A stretch of DNA of 64,000 nucleotides from NCBI RefSeq assembly GCF_001040705.1, contig NZ_CVQP01000007.1, forward strand, positions 276,571-340,570, read 5' to 3'. The translations under genes and the position numbers were made by a program. The notes below the pieces were generated by a model. It made no database searches. It was given only the letters and a program-made list of their open reading frames with translations, and was not told the DNA's origin. The DNA comes from Rhodococcus sp. RD6.2 (GTDB lineage: Bacteria; Actinomycetota; Actinomycetes; Mycobacteriales; Mycobacteriaceae). How positions within the stretch are numbered: position 1 is the first letter of the stretch; every line of letters starts with the position of its first letter. Positions 36,744 to 44,795 of the stretch are shown in pieces.

Positions 36744-38162
36744 TCACGTCTCGGCGATCAGGTACGGCGAGACCGAGCTGCGATGTTCGTTGATGTCGAG
36801 TTCCTTCCCGAGGGGAGGGAAGGCCCGCTGCGGGCAGTTCATCCGCTCGCACACCCGGCAGCCGGCGCCGATCGGGGTTGCGGCAGCGTCGGATTCGATG
36901 TTCAGTCCGTCCGCGTAGACCGTGCGGTGCGCATGCCTCAGTTCGCAACCGAGGCCGATCGCGAACGTCTTGCTCGGCTGGCCGTACCGCGACGCGCGAC
37001 GCTCCACGGTGCGCGCGACCCACAGGTAGTTGCGGCCGTCGGGCATCTGCGCGATCTGCGTCATGAGCTTGCCCGGGTACGCGAAGGTTTCGTAGACGTT
37101 CCACAGCGGGCAGGTGCCGCCACTGGACGAGAAGTGGAAACCGGTGGCGGACTGGCGTTTCGACATGTTCCCGGCGCGATCGACACGGACGAACGAGAAC
37201 GGCACCCCGCGCAGTTTGGGCCGCTGCAGGGTGGACAGTCGATGGCAGATCGTCTCGTAGGACTGGGAGAAGAACGCAGACAGGCGTTCGATGTCGTACC
37301 GGAAGTCCTCGGCGACGTCGTGGAACTGACCGTAGGGGAGGACGGTCGCCGCGGCGAAGTAGTTCGCCAGGCCCAGCTTCGCCAGTGATCGGGAGGATTC
37401 GGACGTGAAACTGCCCTCGTCGACGAGATTTTCGATGAGGTCGCCATATTCCAGGTACGCGAGTTCGGCGGCGAACTTGAACACCTTCTGGCCACCCGAC
37501 AGGTGGGGTGAGATCTCGAGGACGCGGGCGTCGGGGTCGTACCGGTGCAGCACACCCTCGCCGAGGTCGATGCGCTGCACGATCTGGACGTCGTGCACGT
37601 TCTGTAGTCTCTTGGCGATCTCGCCCGCGACGTCGCCCCGGTGGAAACGCATCCGGGCAGTGAGATCCTCTGCGGCCGTGTCGAGTTCATGGAGATAGTT
37701 CTGCCGTTGGTAGAAGTAGTCGCGAACCTCCTCGTGCGGCATCGTGATCGAGCCGGAGCCACTGCCGTCGCTGTACCGGTCCTCGGTCGCCGCCGCGAGC
37801 TGCGCAGTGGTGTTGCGGTAGCGGCGGTGCATGTTGACGACCGCGCGGGCGAGCGACGGGTGCGCGGACACCATCTCGGCGAGCTCCTGCGGGTCCGCGT
37901 CGAACCCGATCTCCTGGTCGAGCGCGACCTCGCGGAGTTCGGCGATCAGCCGGGTGTCGTCCTGGGACGAGAAGAACGACGCGTCGACGCCGAACACCTC
38001 GGTGATGCGGAGAAGGACCGGAACGGTCAGCGGGCGGACGTCGTGTTCGATCTGGTTGAGGTAGCTCGCCGAGATCTCCAGCGTCTTGGCCAGCGCGGCC
38101 TGGCTCATTCCGCGTTCGGTGCGTAGCTGCCGGAGGCGTGCCCCGACGAAGGTCTTGGCCAT
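36744..38162 (-). CDS. ramB: RamB, regulator of acetate metabolism
   Basis: A 472-residue HTH regulator. The N-terminal Cro/C1 HTH is at about 5-60 (RLRQLRTERGMSQAALAK). Then come the ImmA/IrrE-like IrrE segment (around AAELAYLEYGDLIENLV) and a C-terminal short-chain fatty-acyl regulator domain ending in a Cys cluster, GCRVCERMNCPQRAFPP. Same length and layout as RamB of M. tuberculosis and C. glutamicum, which represses isocitrate lyase when acetate or fatty acids are absent. A RamB box lies upstream of aceA here at 44610-44620. ATG 38162. Confidence 0.95.
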   Translation of the reverse strand: MAKTFVGARLRQLRTERGMSQAALAKTLEISASYLNQIEHDVRPLTVPVLLRITEVFGVDASFFSSQDDTRLIAELREVALDQEIGFDADPQELAEMVSAHPSLARAVVNMHRRYRNTTAQLAAATEDRYSDGSGSGSITMPHEEVRDYFYQRQNYLHELDTAAEDLTARMRFHRGDVAGEIAKRLQNVHDVQIVQRIDLGEGVLHRYDPDARVLEISPHLSGGQKVFKFAAELAYLEYGDLIENLVDEGSFTSESSRSLAKLGLANYFAAATVLPYGQFHDVAEDFRYDIERLSAFFSQSYETICHRLSTLQRPKLRGVPFSFVRVDRAGNMSKRQSATGFHFSSSGGTCPLWNVYETFAYPGKLMTQIAQMPDGRNYLWVARTVERRASRYGQPSKTFAIGLGCELRHAHRTVYADGLNIESDAAATPIGAGCRVCERMNCPQRAFPPLGKELDINEHRSSVSPYLIAET

Positions 38163-38293
38163 TGCACCAGGTTAGATGCGCTCCCCGGTCTTCGCAATCA
38201 AGCCTTTGCACGCTTAGCTTCCGTGTGCGGCAGCAGGCTCAATGAGCCCGTCGACGCCGTCGGATGCAACGCCGAGGTGACTGATCGCAGCGG

Positions 38294-39133
38294 TCAGTCG
38301 GCGGGGTCCGGCGGCGCCGGGCAGTCCGTCTCGGTCTCCGGCCACGGGACCGCCATGCAGTCGTCGAACGACGGAATCGGGCTACCGCCGGACTTCTCGA
38401 TGAGGAGTTCGATGGTGTCGAGGAGCGCTCCGATGCGCAGTTCGAACGGTGTCGCTCCGTTGTCGAAGGCGCCAACGGTCCACAGCCGTGTCATCGTCGG
38501 ATAACGACTCGGCTCGAAGGTGTTCTGCCAGAAGTCCGTTTGGGACGCCCAGTAGGCCTCGTAGTCGGTGCCCTGACGGCTCACGTCGGCGTCTTCGGCA
38601 GCGGCGGCGCGCGCGAACCCGGACACCGCCTGGTTGACGATCGCGATCGTCTCGACGACCTGCCCCGCGGTGAGCCCGGTGTCGACGAGTATCCGAAGGC
38701 CGGACTCCTCGGCGTCGAACACGTTCGGCGCCAGTGGCATTCGCCACGTGTTGACGGCCAGTAGCCAGGGATGTGTGCGCAGCAGCGACCAGTATCCGCG
38801 GGCGTAGGCCTCCAGCGCGGGGCGCCACGGGAGTCCCGGGTCGGGGAGGTCGAAGTCGGCGTAGGCGCGGTCGATCATCGCGTCGACGAGATGTTCGCGG
38901 CTGGGGACGTGGGAATAGAGCGTCATCGTCCCGACGCCGAGCGCCCGCGCAACCGACCGCATCGACACCGCATCGAGGCCGCTGGCATCGGCGACGGCGA
39001 CGGCTGCGTCCACCACCTGGACGCGGTTCACGCGAGCGGGCCTGCCGCGGGTGGCCGCCGGTGCCGGGTCCTCCCACAGAGGCGCGAAGCGCTGGTTGTC
39101 CGCCGCTGGCGTCTCGGGTGTTGCGTCGCTCAT
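38294..39133 (-). CDS. TetR-family repressor, probably of the adjacent ABC exporter
   Basis: 279 residues. The HTH lies at about 37-85 (VVDAAVAVADASGLDAVSMR, ALGVGTMTLYSHVPSREHL), followed by a TetR_C_1-type (tetracycline-repressor-like) helical domain. A 35-residue Pro/Ala-rich extension precedes the HTH. It is divergent from a daunorubicin-type ABC exporter operon with 59 bp between starts, the usual set-up for a drug-responsive repressor. Confidence 0.88.
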   Translation of the reverse strand: MSDATPETPAADNQRFAPLWEDPAPAATRGRPARVNRVQVVDAAVAVADASGLDAVSMRSVARALGVGTMTLYSHVPSREHLVDAMIDRAYADFDLPDPGLPWRPALEAYARGYWSLLRTHPWLLAVNTWRMPLAPNVFDAEESGLRILVDTGLTAGQVVETIAIVNQAVSGFARAAAAEDADVSRQGTDYEAYWASQTDFWQNTFEPSRYPTMTRLWTVGAFDNGATPFELRIGALLDTIELLIEKSGGSPIPSFDDCMAVPWPETETDCPAPPDPAD

Positions 39134-39192
39134 GGAACCTTCTCAGAAAAATGCCGTTGCGCGGATTTCTCGTGCAGCGTACCGTAAATCTC

Positions 39193-40188
39193 GTGACTGA
39201 ATCGGTACGCCGTACGGAAAATGCGATTCGGGCGAGGGGGCTCACGAAGACCTTTCGTCGCAAGAAGGAGACCGTGGAAGCGGTCAAGGGCGTCGACCTC
39301 GATGTGAAACAGGGGGAACTCGTCGCGTTCCTCGGCCCGAACGGGGCCGGGAAGTCCACCACGATGCGGATGCTCACCTCGGTGCTGAGCCCCACGTCCG
39401 GGACCGCGGAGGTGGCCGGTTGCGACGTCGTCCGCAACCCCGCCGACGTCCGCGCGCGCATCGGGTACGTCGGGCAGGGCAACGCGGGCGGCTACTCGTA
39501 CCGGGTGGGAGACGAGCTGCGCAACCAGGCACGGTTCTACTCCGTGCCGGCCGACGTCGCGCGCCGACGCTCCGCCGACCTGCTCGAGGCACTCGAACTG
39601 ACGGGGATGGAGAAGCGGACCGTGCAGTCGCTGTCCGGTGGACAGCGTCGACGCCTCGACGTCGCGATGGGGCTGATGAACCATCCGAAGCTGCTGTTCC
39701 TCGACGAGCCGACCACCGGGCTCGATCCGCACGCCCGCGCCAACCTGTGGGACCACGTGCTTCGGTTGCGGGAGCAGAACGAGATGACGCTGCTCCTGAC
39801 CACCCACTACCTCGACGAGGCCGACGCGATGGCCGAACGGATCGTGCTCATCGACCACGGCACCGTCATCGCCGACGCGACGCCCGCTGTGCTCAAACGC
39901 GACTACGCCGACGACGTCGTCACCGTCGAACTGGTCTCGGGTGAGGGTGTTGCGGCGGCGCGGTCGGTGCTCCCGTCCGCGGTCACCGGTGTCGCCGAGA
40001 CCGTCACCGACGGCGGCGCGGTGCGACTCGCGCTCACCACGCACAACGGTCCGGAACTCGTTCCGCCGCTGCTGCGCACGCTCGACTCGGCCGGTGTGGT
40101 CGTGGCGTCCACCGATGTCAAACCCGCGTCGCTCGACGACGTGTTCCTGAACCTGACCGGCAGGTCCCTGCGCGAGGAGGCGGCATGA
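39193..40188 (+). CDS. ABC transporter ATP-binding protein (DrrA-like)
   Basis: A 331-residue ATPase of the DRA family: Walker A GPNGAGKST (48-56), signature LSGGQRRRLDVAMGL, Walker B LLFLDEPTTGLDP and a C-terminal DUF4162-like tail ending LDDVFLNLTGRSLREE. It energises an exporter with the permease that overlaps it by 4 bp. GTG 39193 is chosen because the upstream extension runs into the divergent TetR promoter. Substrate unknown; relatives export antibiotics or lipids. Confidence 0.9.
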   Translation: MTESVRRTENAIRARGLTKTFRRKKETVEAVKGVDLDVKQGELVAFLGPNGAGKSTTMRMLTSVLSPTSGTAEVAGCDVVRNPADVRARIGYVGQGNAGGYSYRVGDELRNQARFYSVPADVARRRSADLLEALELTGMEKRTVQSLSGGQRRRLDVAMGLMNHPKLLFLDEPTTGLDPHARANLWDHVLRLREQNEMTLLLTTHYLDEADAMAERIVLIDHGTVIADATPAVLKRDYADDVVTVELVSGEGVAAARSVLPSAVTGVAETVTDGGAVRLALTTHNGPELVPPLLRTLDSAGVVVASTDVKPASLDDVFLNLTGRSLREEAA

Positions 40189-41009
40189 CCGACGTCATCA
40201 CCCGAACCGAGACGACGCCCTATCCCGTCGCCGACCGCTCCCGCGTCGGAAAGTGGCTGCACGACACCGGAGCCGTGTTCACCCGCGAGATCCTCGTCGT
40301 CCTGCGGGACCCCTTCTCGCTGATCTTCTCGCTGCTGCAGCCCCTGGTGTTCCTCGGCCTCTTCGGGCCGCTGCTCGACGGCATGCTCGGCGCGGGCGGC
40401 ATCGAGGGCGAGTCGGCCCTGCAGTGGTTCCTGCCCGGCGTGCTCGTGATGATCGCGATCTTCGGCACCGGCATGGTCGGCGGCAACCTGCTGTACGAGC
40501 TGATGACCGGCGCCTACGAACGGATCCTCGCGACCCCGCTGGACCGCTCCTCGATCCTCGTCGGCCGCGCGCTCAAGGAGTTCGCGCCCCTCGTCGTCCA
40601 GGCCCTGCTCATCACCGTCGTCGCGATCCCGTTCGGGCTCACGTTCTATCCGCTGCACGTCCTCGTCGGGCTGTTGATCCTGGGCGTCTTCGGCATCGGC
40701 CTCGGTGCGCTGTCCTACGCTCTCGGACTCGCCGCGAAGGGCCGCGAGTGGGTGTTCTGGGGTGTGCAGCAGTCGGTGATCTTCCCGCTGCTGCTGCTCG
40801 CAGGCATGATGCTTCCTCTCGAGGCGGGACCGGGCTGGATGCAGGCGGTATCGAAGGCGAACCCGCTGACCTACATCGTCGACGCCGAGCGCGCCCTGTT
40901 CACCGGCGTCATGTGGGACGCCGACGTCGCATGGGGAATCGTCGCCGCGCTCGTCACCTGCGCGGTCGGGCTGTGGGTCGGAATCAAGGCGGTCATGCGG
41001 AGCATCTGA
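40185..41009 (+). CDS. ABC-2 type transporter permease (DrrB-like)
   Basis: 274 residues and six membrane helices, with a 25-residue cytosolic N terminus and the ABC-2 signature region LAGMMLPLEAGPGWMQAVSKANPLTYIVDAER. It overlaps the ATPase gene (ATGA). Followed by a strong terminator. It forms the exporter with the upstream ATPase. Confidence 0.92.
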   Translation: MTDVITRTETTPYPVADRSRVGKWLHDTGAVFTREILVVLRDPFSLIFSLLQPLVFLGLFGPLLDGMLGAGGIEGESALQWFLPGVLVMIAIFGTGMVGGNLLYELMTGAYERILATPLDRSSILVGRALKEFAPLVVQALLITVVAIPFGLTFYPLHVLVGLLILGVFGIGLGALSYALGLAAKGREWVFWGVQQSVIFPLLLLAGMMLPLEAGPGWMQAVSKANPLTYIVDAERALFTGVMWDADVAWGIVAALVTCAVGLWVGIKAVMRSI

Positions 41010-41025
41010 CGCCGCCGGAGTCGCG

Positions 41026-41069
41026 AAAACCCCTGTGCACACGGCTTTTCGCCGCTGCACAGGGGTTTT
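41026..41069. terminator. Perfect terminator after the ABC operon
   Basis: AAAACCCCTGTGCA (41026-41039) pairs with TGCACAGGGGTTTT (41056-41069), a 14-bp stem with A and T tracts on both sides, so it can work both ways. A sequence related to its left arm recurs at 42028 after the VWA gene. Confidence 0.9.
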
Positions 41070-41134
41070 GCGCGCGCAATACGGGTGTGCGTGGCCGAAA
41101 AGGGGTGTGAACGACCCGCGTCCGTCAGCGACTG

Positions 41135-41203
41135 TCAGGCGCCCGGAAAGGACTCGACCGCGGCCTCGTCGAAATCCGGCAGGTCGGGTGCGGCCGCGGT
41201 TCC
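41135..41203 (-). pseudogene. Remnant of an LppX-like lipoprotein gene (C-terminal tail)
   Basis: On the minus strand the last 17 codons before a TGA read PDLPDFDEAAVESFPGA. They align with the end of the intact lipoprotein at 42124-42903 (LDLPEFDESTVEMVPTS; 9 of 17 identical, others mostly similar). The DNA is alike too, and the flanking sequence downstream of both stops shares GAAAAGG-GTGTG and CCTGTGCACAC. Upstream of this tail no lipoprotein sequence continues. I infer a partial duplicate that was later cut by insertion of the VWA gene. Confidence 0.55.
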
Positions 41204-41363
41204 CGGCGAGCGTGCACTTCTCGGTGCGAATCGCGCGAAGCGGCGACGGTTTCTGCCCGGTCGCGAGCCGTGTGGCCCGAACGTGTCGGTGGCTGATGGC
41301 ATTCTGCAGGGCTGGCTACCAGGCGGCGCCGATCCGTCGGCTCGAACGCTCCCAGGAGTTCCC

Positions 41364-42002
41364 ATGACGAACCCGAACCTGACTCTGATCGCCGTCCTGC
41401 TCGACCGGTCGGGGTCGATGCAGTCGATCAAGTCCGACACCGAGGGCGGGTACGACGCCTTCATCACCGAACAGCGCGCACAGCCCGGCGACGCGATCGT
41501 GACACTTGCCCAGTTCGACAACGACTTCGAGCGGGTGTACACGTCGATCCCGATCGACCAGGTACCGCCGCTGGAACTGCGCCCGCGGGGCAGTACCGCC
41601 CTGCTCGACGGAATCGGACGGCTGACCACCGAAATCGGTGAGGAGCTCGCCGCGCTTCCGGAGCACGAGCGTCCCGGGACGGTGATCGTCCTCGTCGTCA
41701 CCGACGGTGAGGAGAACGCCAGCACGGAATGGACGCTCGACACGGTGAAGGCCGCGATCACGCGGCAGGAGCGGGAGTTCGCGTGGGACTACGTGTTCCT
41801 CGGCGCGAACATCGACGCGGTGTCGGTCGGTGCGGGCATGGGCTTCGCCCAGGACAAGTCGATCACCTACGACGCGTCCGGCGAGTACGTCGGCGCCGCG
41901 TATTCGGTGACGGCCGATTACGTCAGCCGCAAGCGCAGCGCGCCGTTGGGTGCGCCCGTCGTGGGCTTCTCGTCCCTGGACCGTTCGGTGACGCGGGAGT
42001 AG
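41364..42002 (+). CDS. VWA-domain protein
   Basis: A 212-residue cytosolic von Willebrand A domain with an intact MIDAS metal site: DRSGSM at 14-19, the Thr of GSTALLDG in the middle and VTDGEEN further on. Such small VWA proteins bind partner proteins in a metal-dependent way; the partner is unknown. No ATPase (MoxR) gene is adjacent. ATG 41364 follows AGGAG at 5 nt. The gene lies between a truncated and a full copy of lipoprotein sequence. Confidence 0.85.
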   Translation: MTNPNLTLIAVLLDRSGSMQSIKSDTEGGYDAFITEQRAQPGDAIVTLAQFDNDFERVYTSIPIDQVPPLELRPRGSTALLDGIGRLTTEIGEELAALPEHERPGTVIVLVVTDGEENASTEWTLDTVKAAITRQEREFAWDYVFLGANIDAVSVGAGMGFAQDKSITYDASGEYVGAAYSVTADYVSRKRSAPLGAPVVGFSSLDRSVTRE

Positions 42003-42020
42003 GCGACACAGTCGTCACGC

Positions 42021-42063
42021 GCAGCCCCCTGTGCACACCTTGTGGAGTGTGGGCAGGGGCTGC
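42021..42063. terminator. Terminator between the VWA and lipoprotein genes
   Basis: GCAGCCCC (42021-42028) and GGGGCTGC (42056-42063) with further pairing CACAC/GTGTG inside. It serves two convergent genes. Confidence 0.65.
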
Positions 42064-42123
42064 CGATGCCGATTTCCCGAGGCCGCACGAAAAGGTGTGT
42101 GCAGCAGGGGTTCCGGTGACCTG

Positions 42124-42903
42124 TCAGCTGGTGGGCACCATCTCGACGGTGGACTCGTCGAACTCCGGGAGGTCGAGCGGCTCACCGAAACCGAAGTACG
42201 TCTTGACCTGGGAACCGTCGTCCTCCTTCACCAGGTAGCCGGCGTCGCTGACCCAGTAGTGCAGCTCCGCGGGGACCTGGGACGCCAGGGCCTCCCGCGT
42301 CACCGTGCCCGAGGACACCAGGGCGTCGGGGATCGCCTGCAGTGCGAGGTCGACCATGACGTCGCGGTCGGGAGTCACGACGAAGTGAGTCGCCTGCGAG
42401 CCGTTCACATCCTCCGTGCCGTTCTCGACGATGTCCGTCGAGCTCACGATCACCTTCTTGACCCAGTCGATGTCGAAGGACTTCGCCAACATTCGCGTCA
42501 TCCCCTCGTCGGCGGGGGCGCGGTACCAGGTCCCCGCCTTCGCGCCGTTCGTGTCCTCGGCGAACCGCACGTAGACGACGTTGTCGCGCATGAACACACT
42601 GCTGACGGGTGAGGACGCGTCGTTCTCCATCGACGAGTAGGTCACCCGCTTCGAGTAGTCGAGCTGATTCTCCGTCTCGATGCCGTTCGCGACGGACGAG
42701 ACGCGAATCGGTCCCGCCGTCAACGTGTTGACCACCGCCGCCTCGAGCCGTTCGGCGGGCGTCGCGGACGCAGACAGTTCGACGACCGGCGCCGGTGCGG
42801 CGGTGCTCGACGCGTCGCCGCCGCATCCCGTGACGGCGGTGGCCACCGCAGCGGACAGCAGCGCGGTGGCGAATAGACGTCGAACAGGCAGGTGGGTGCT
42901 CAT
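42124..42903 (-). CDS. LppX/LprAFG-family lipoprotein
   Basis: A 259-residue lipoprotein precursor with lipobox VTGC (Cys27). The mature domain has the LppX_LprAFG pattern: strands around RVSSVANGIETENQLDYSKR, VVYVRFAEDTNGAKAGTWYR and a C-terminal YWVSDAGYLVKEDDGSQ. Members carry acylated lipids across the periplasm in mycobacteria. Start ATG 42903 precedes the signal peptide; longer frames add 32 residues without a Shine-Dalgarno. A decayed copy of its 3' end lies 1 kb downstream. Confidence 0.83.
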   Translation of the reverse strand: MSTHLPVRRLFATALLSAAVATAVTGCGGDASSTAAPAPVVELSASATPAERLEAAVVNTLTAGPIRVSSVANGIETENQLDYSKRVTYSSMENDASSPVSSVFMRDNVVYVRFAEDTNGAKAGTWYRAPADEGMTRMLAKSFDIDWVKKVIVSSTDIVENGTEDVNGSQATHFVVTPDRDVMVDLALQAIPDALVSSGTVTREALASQVPAELHYWVSDAGYLVKEDDGSQVKTYFGFGEPLDLPEFDESTVEMVPTS

Positions 42904-43038
42904 GCGTTCTCTTTCGGGTTGGTTCTGTCGAGTGTGCGGTGCGGTCATGGACTTGGACGCACCATAGGGTGCTGCGGTTCCGTTCGAAAAGTGCGCCACC
43001 GGCGCGGATCACCCGGTGGGCAACGGAAATCCTCGGTG

Positions 43039-43953
43039 TCAGGACCAGGGGTGCTCGCGAGCGAAAGCAGTGGGGAAGGAGAGCGTGACGCCGTCCCGAT
43101 CGGCGAGCCGGGCCAGCACCGTCATGGTGCGGTCCAGGTCGTCTCCTGCGAAGGGCAGCGCGCGCAGCGGCTCGGTGAGGGGCCGGAAGAAGTCGTCCCA
43201 GTGGATCAGAACGGCTCGGCGGGCGCCGACTGCCCGAATCGTCTCCTGCCAGTACGCCTCGATGTACTCGTCGGACTGCACCCCCAGCTGGCCGACCCCG
43301 AGGTACGCGATCTCGGCCGACTGCCCGGTGAGGGCACCCGAAACGTAGCCGGCGCTGCCCTGGACCAGCGCCGAGCGGCCGGATGTGGAGTGGCGCACGA
43401 TGATCGACCAGGCATCGCCGCACCGGAACGCGGACGCGCGAACCGGTGTCCGCACCGGAGCCGTGATGGTGCCGGGGAACCGGTCGGGTGGGCAGTGATG
43501 CGACGGGACGAACGTGACGTCATAGCCGCCCAACCGCAGGGTGCTGCCGGGCTCCGCGACGACGATCCGCTCGGGAGGCAGTGGGTGCCCGTGGCCGATC
43601 AGCGCAGCCGACGGGCCACCGACGAGTGCCGCACCCGTTCGTTCGGCCACAACCGCGGAGTCCAGCGCGTGATCGAAGTGGGTGTGCACCGGAATCACCG
43701 CGTCGAGGGCCGTGATCCCGGCTCGGTCGAGAGCCGCCGAGATCCGGGTGGGGTCGGGAGCGATGCGACCCAGCCCGACCCGTGCCATCGTCGGTCGGCT
43801 GAAGTACCCGTCGGTGAGGATCGCCGACGAGCCGTCGTCGATCAACAGGCTGGACACGCCGAGGAACGTGACGGCGAGGCCGTCGCGGGCCGTGGGCACG
43901 TCGAAGCGGTCGCGGTAGGCGGCGATGTCGGGGCGTCCCAGTCGCAGTCGCAT
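43039..43953 (-). CDS. Metallo-beta-lactamase-fold hydrolase
   Basis: 304 residues: GLAVTFLGVSSLLIDDGSSAILTDGYFSRP at the start, metal motif HTHFDHALD (HxHxDH), then FVPSHHCPPDRFPG and a final HWDDFF. The layout resembles UlaG/YcbL-like MBL hydrolases; the substrate is unknown. ATG 43953 was chosen because residues before it are arginine/serine-rich shadow sequence. 16 bp after the stop of the upstream minus-strand gene, so they may be one transcript. Confidence 0.83.
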   Translation of the reverse strand: MRLRLGRPDIAAYRDRFDVPTARDGLAVTFLGVSSLLIDDGSSAILTDGYFSRPTMARVGLGRIAPDPTRISAALDRAGITALDAVIPVHTHFDHALDSAVVAERTGAALVGGPSAALIGHGHPLPPERIVVAEPGSTLRLGGYDVTFVPSHHCPPDRFPGTITAPVRTPVRASAFRCGDAWSIIVRHSTSGRSALVQGSAGYVSGALTGQSAEIAYLGVGQLGVQSDEYIEAYWQETIRAVGARRAVLIHWDDFFRPLTEPLRALPFAGDDLDRTMTVLARLADRDGVTLSFPTAFAREHPWS

Positions 43954-43969
43954 CCCTGTGACCGTAGTC

Positions 43970-44335
43970 CTAGTCCTCGAAGCCGAGTTCCGCGGCGCGG
44001 TGGAGCGCGGCGTCGAGTGCGGCGGCGTCGACGATGAGGGTGTGCAGTTCCTTCGCTGCGACGAGCAGCGCGTCGGTGTCGTTGCCGTAGACGCTGACCA
44101 TGCCGGCTTCCGGGTCGAACCCGACCGCACTCATCGACTCCGGCGATCGGTCGGTGAGGACCGCCTGGAGTGCGCCGGTGAAGTCGTATCCCGACCCCTC
44201 GATTCCGTGGGCGTCGAGCACGGAGCTGTGGCCGTGGTACTCGGGCCCGCCGGGGGAGTAGATGATGCTCGAGGCGGTGATTCCTGCCACGAATCGGACG
44301 GGTTCGAGGGCGCTGAAGTCGTCGGGGTGTGCCAT
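43970..44335 (-). CDS. Small acidic protein, possibly Imm51-like
   Basis: 121 residues, acidic, no export signal. The central VGFDPEAGMVSVYGND segment followed by helices (ALLVAAKELHTLIVDAAALDAAL) recalls Imm51-type immunity proteins, but I am not sure of this. There is no toxin gene nearby. It lies upstream of the MBL-fold gene on the same strand. Confidence 0.6.
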   Translation of the reverse strand: MAHPDDFSALEPVRFVAGITASSIIYSPGGPEYHGHSSVLDAHGIEGSGYDFTGALQAVLTDRSPESMSAVGFDPEAGMVSVYGNDTDALLVAAKELHTLIVDAAALDAALHRAAELGFED

Positions 44336-44580
44336 GCCCGGACCATATCGAAAGTCGCCGACACGAGCCGCGCGACTTGTGAAGGCCGCCCGGATTCGCC
44401 CCCGGCTTCGCTCCGATGCGAAGGTTTGCCTTCGGTGATTGCCCTCACATTCGGCGTGTCGATGCGTGAGGACGGGCGCATCGCCGTCTCGAGGGAGGTC
44501 CGCCGAGCGGACGATTGGTCTTCCGTTCGGCAGGTGCCTCTGCCTGCGATTTTGCTACCTGGCGGTAACTTAGGTTCGAC

Positions 44581-44594
44581 TGGAACCTGTTCTA
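44581..44594. promoter_or_regulatory. KstR-type operator
   Basis: TGGAACCTGTTCTA fits the KstR motif TnnAACnnGTTnnA exactly and differs from the ideal palindrome TAGAACnnGTTCTA at one base. KstR controls cholesterol breakdown in actinobacteria. It lies 16 bp from the RamB box. Confidence 0.55.
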
Positions 44595-44609
44595 GAACGG
44601 CTCGTGGTC

Positions 44610-44620
44610 TTTGCAAAGTT
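44610..44620 (-). promoter_or_regulatory. RamB box
   Basis: Read on the minus strand the site is AACTTTGCAAA (in longer context GTTAACTTTGCAAAG), matching the published RamB motif AA/GAACTTTGCAAA in its core. It lies upstream of isocitrate lyase, the classical RamB target, and ramB itself is in the window. Confidence 0.75.
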
Positions 44621-44795
44621 AACAAGACGGTTTGAGAACCTAGCGAAGGTTGGCATTCGCAACAGGTAGACGGCAGTTTTTGGCTGTGTCACTCTCAATA
44701 CGTACACAGCAAGGCCCTGGCAAGGATGCGAAGCCGTACGGACGTACTGGACGAGGTCCCCAACGGGCAGTTGATCCGAAGAGAGTGGAGTCTTG

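Larger units (their letters stand above)
41010..41363. other. ABC operon-VWA gap with a decayed lipoprotein tail
   Basis: 354 bp. It holds the terminator at 41026-41069, a minus-strand remnant of an LppX-like gene end (41135-41203, listed separately), and about 160 bp before the VWA gene with no recognisable gene. Confidence 0.55.
44336..44795. other. aceA upstream regulatory region
   Basis: 460 bp without a gene. It contains a KstR-type palindrome and a RamB box (listed separately), both about 180-215 bp before the aceA start, and a lower-GC stretch around 44540-44700 that likely holds the promoter and a 5' leader over 100 nt long. Confidence 0.6.

Noticed and set aside
38163-38222. A RamB autoregulatory site in the ramB promoter
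   Set aside because: Only a half match (GTGCAAAG on the minus strand) is visible, much weaker than the box before aceA.
39134-39192. Inverted repeat CGTACC ... GGTACG as TetR operator in the TetR/ABC divergent region
   Set aside because: The arms are only 6 bp with a spacer near 20 nt. An operator is expected here, but this one is not convincing.
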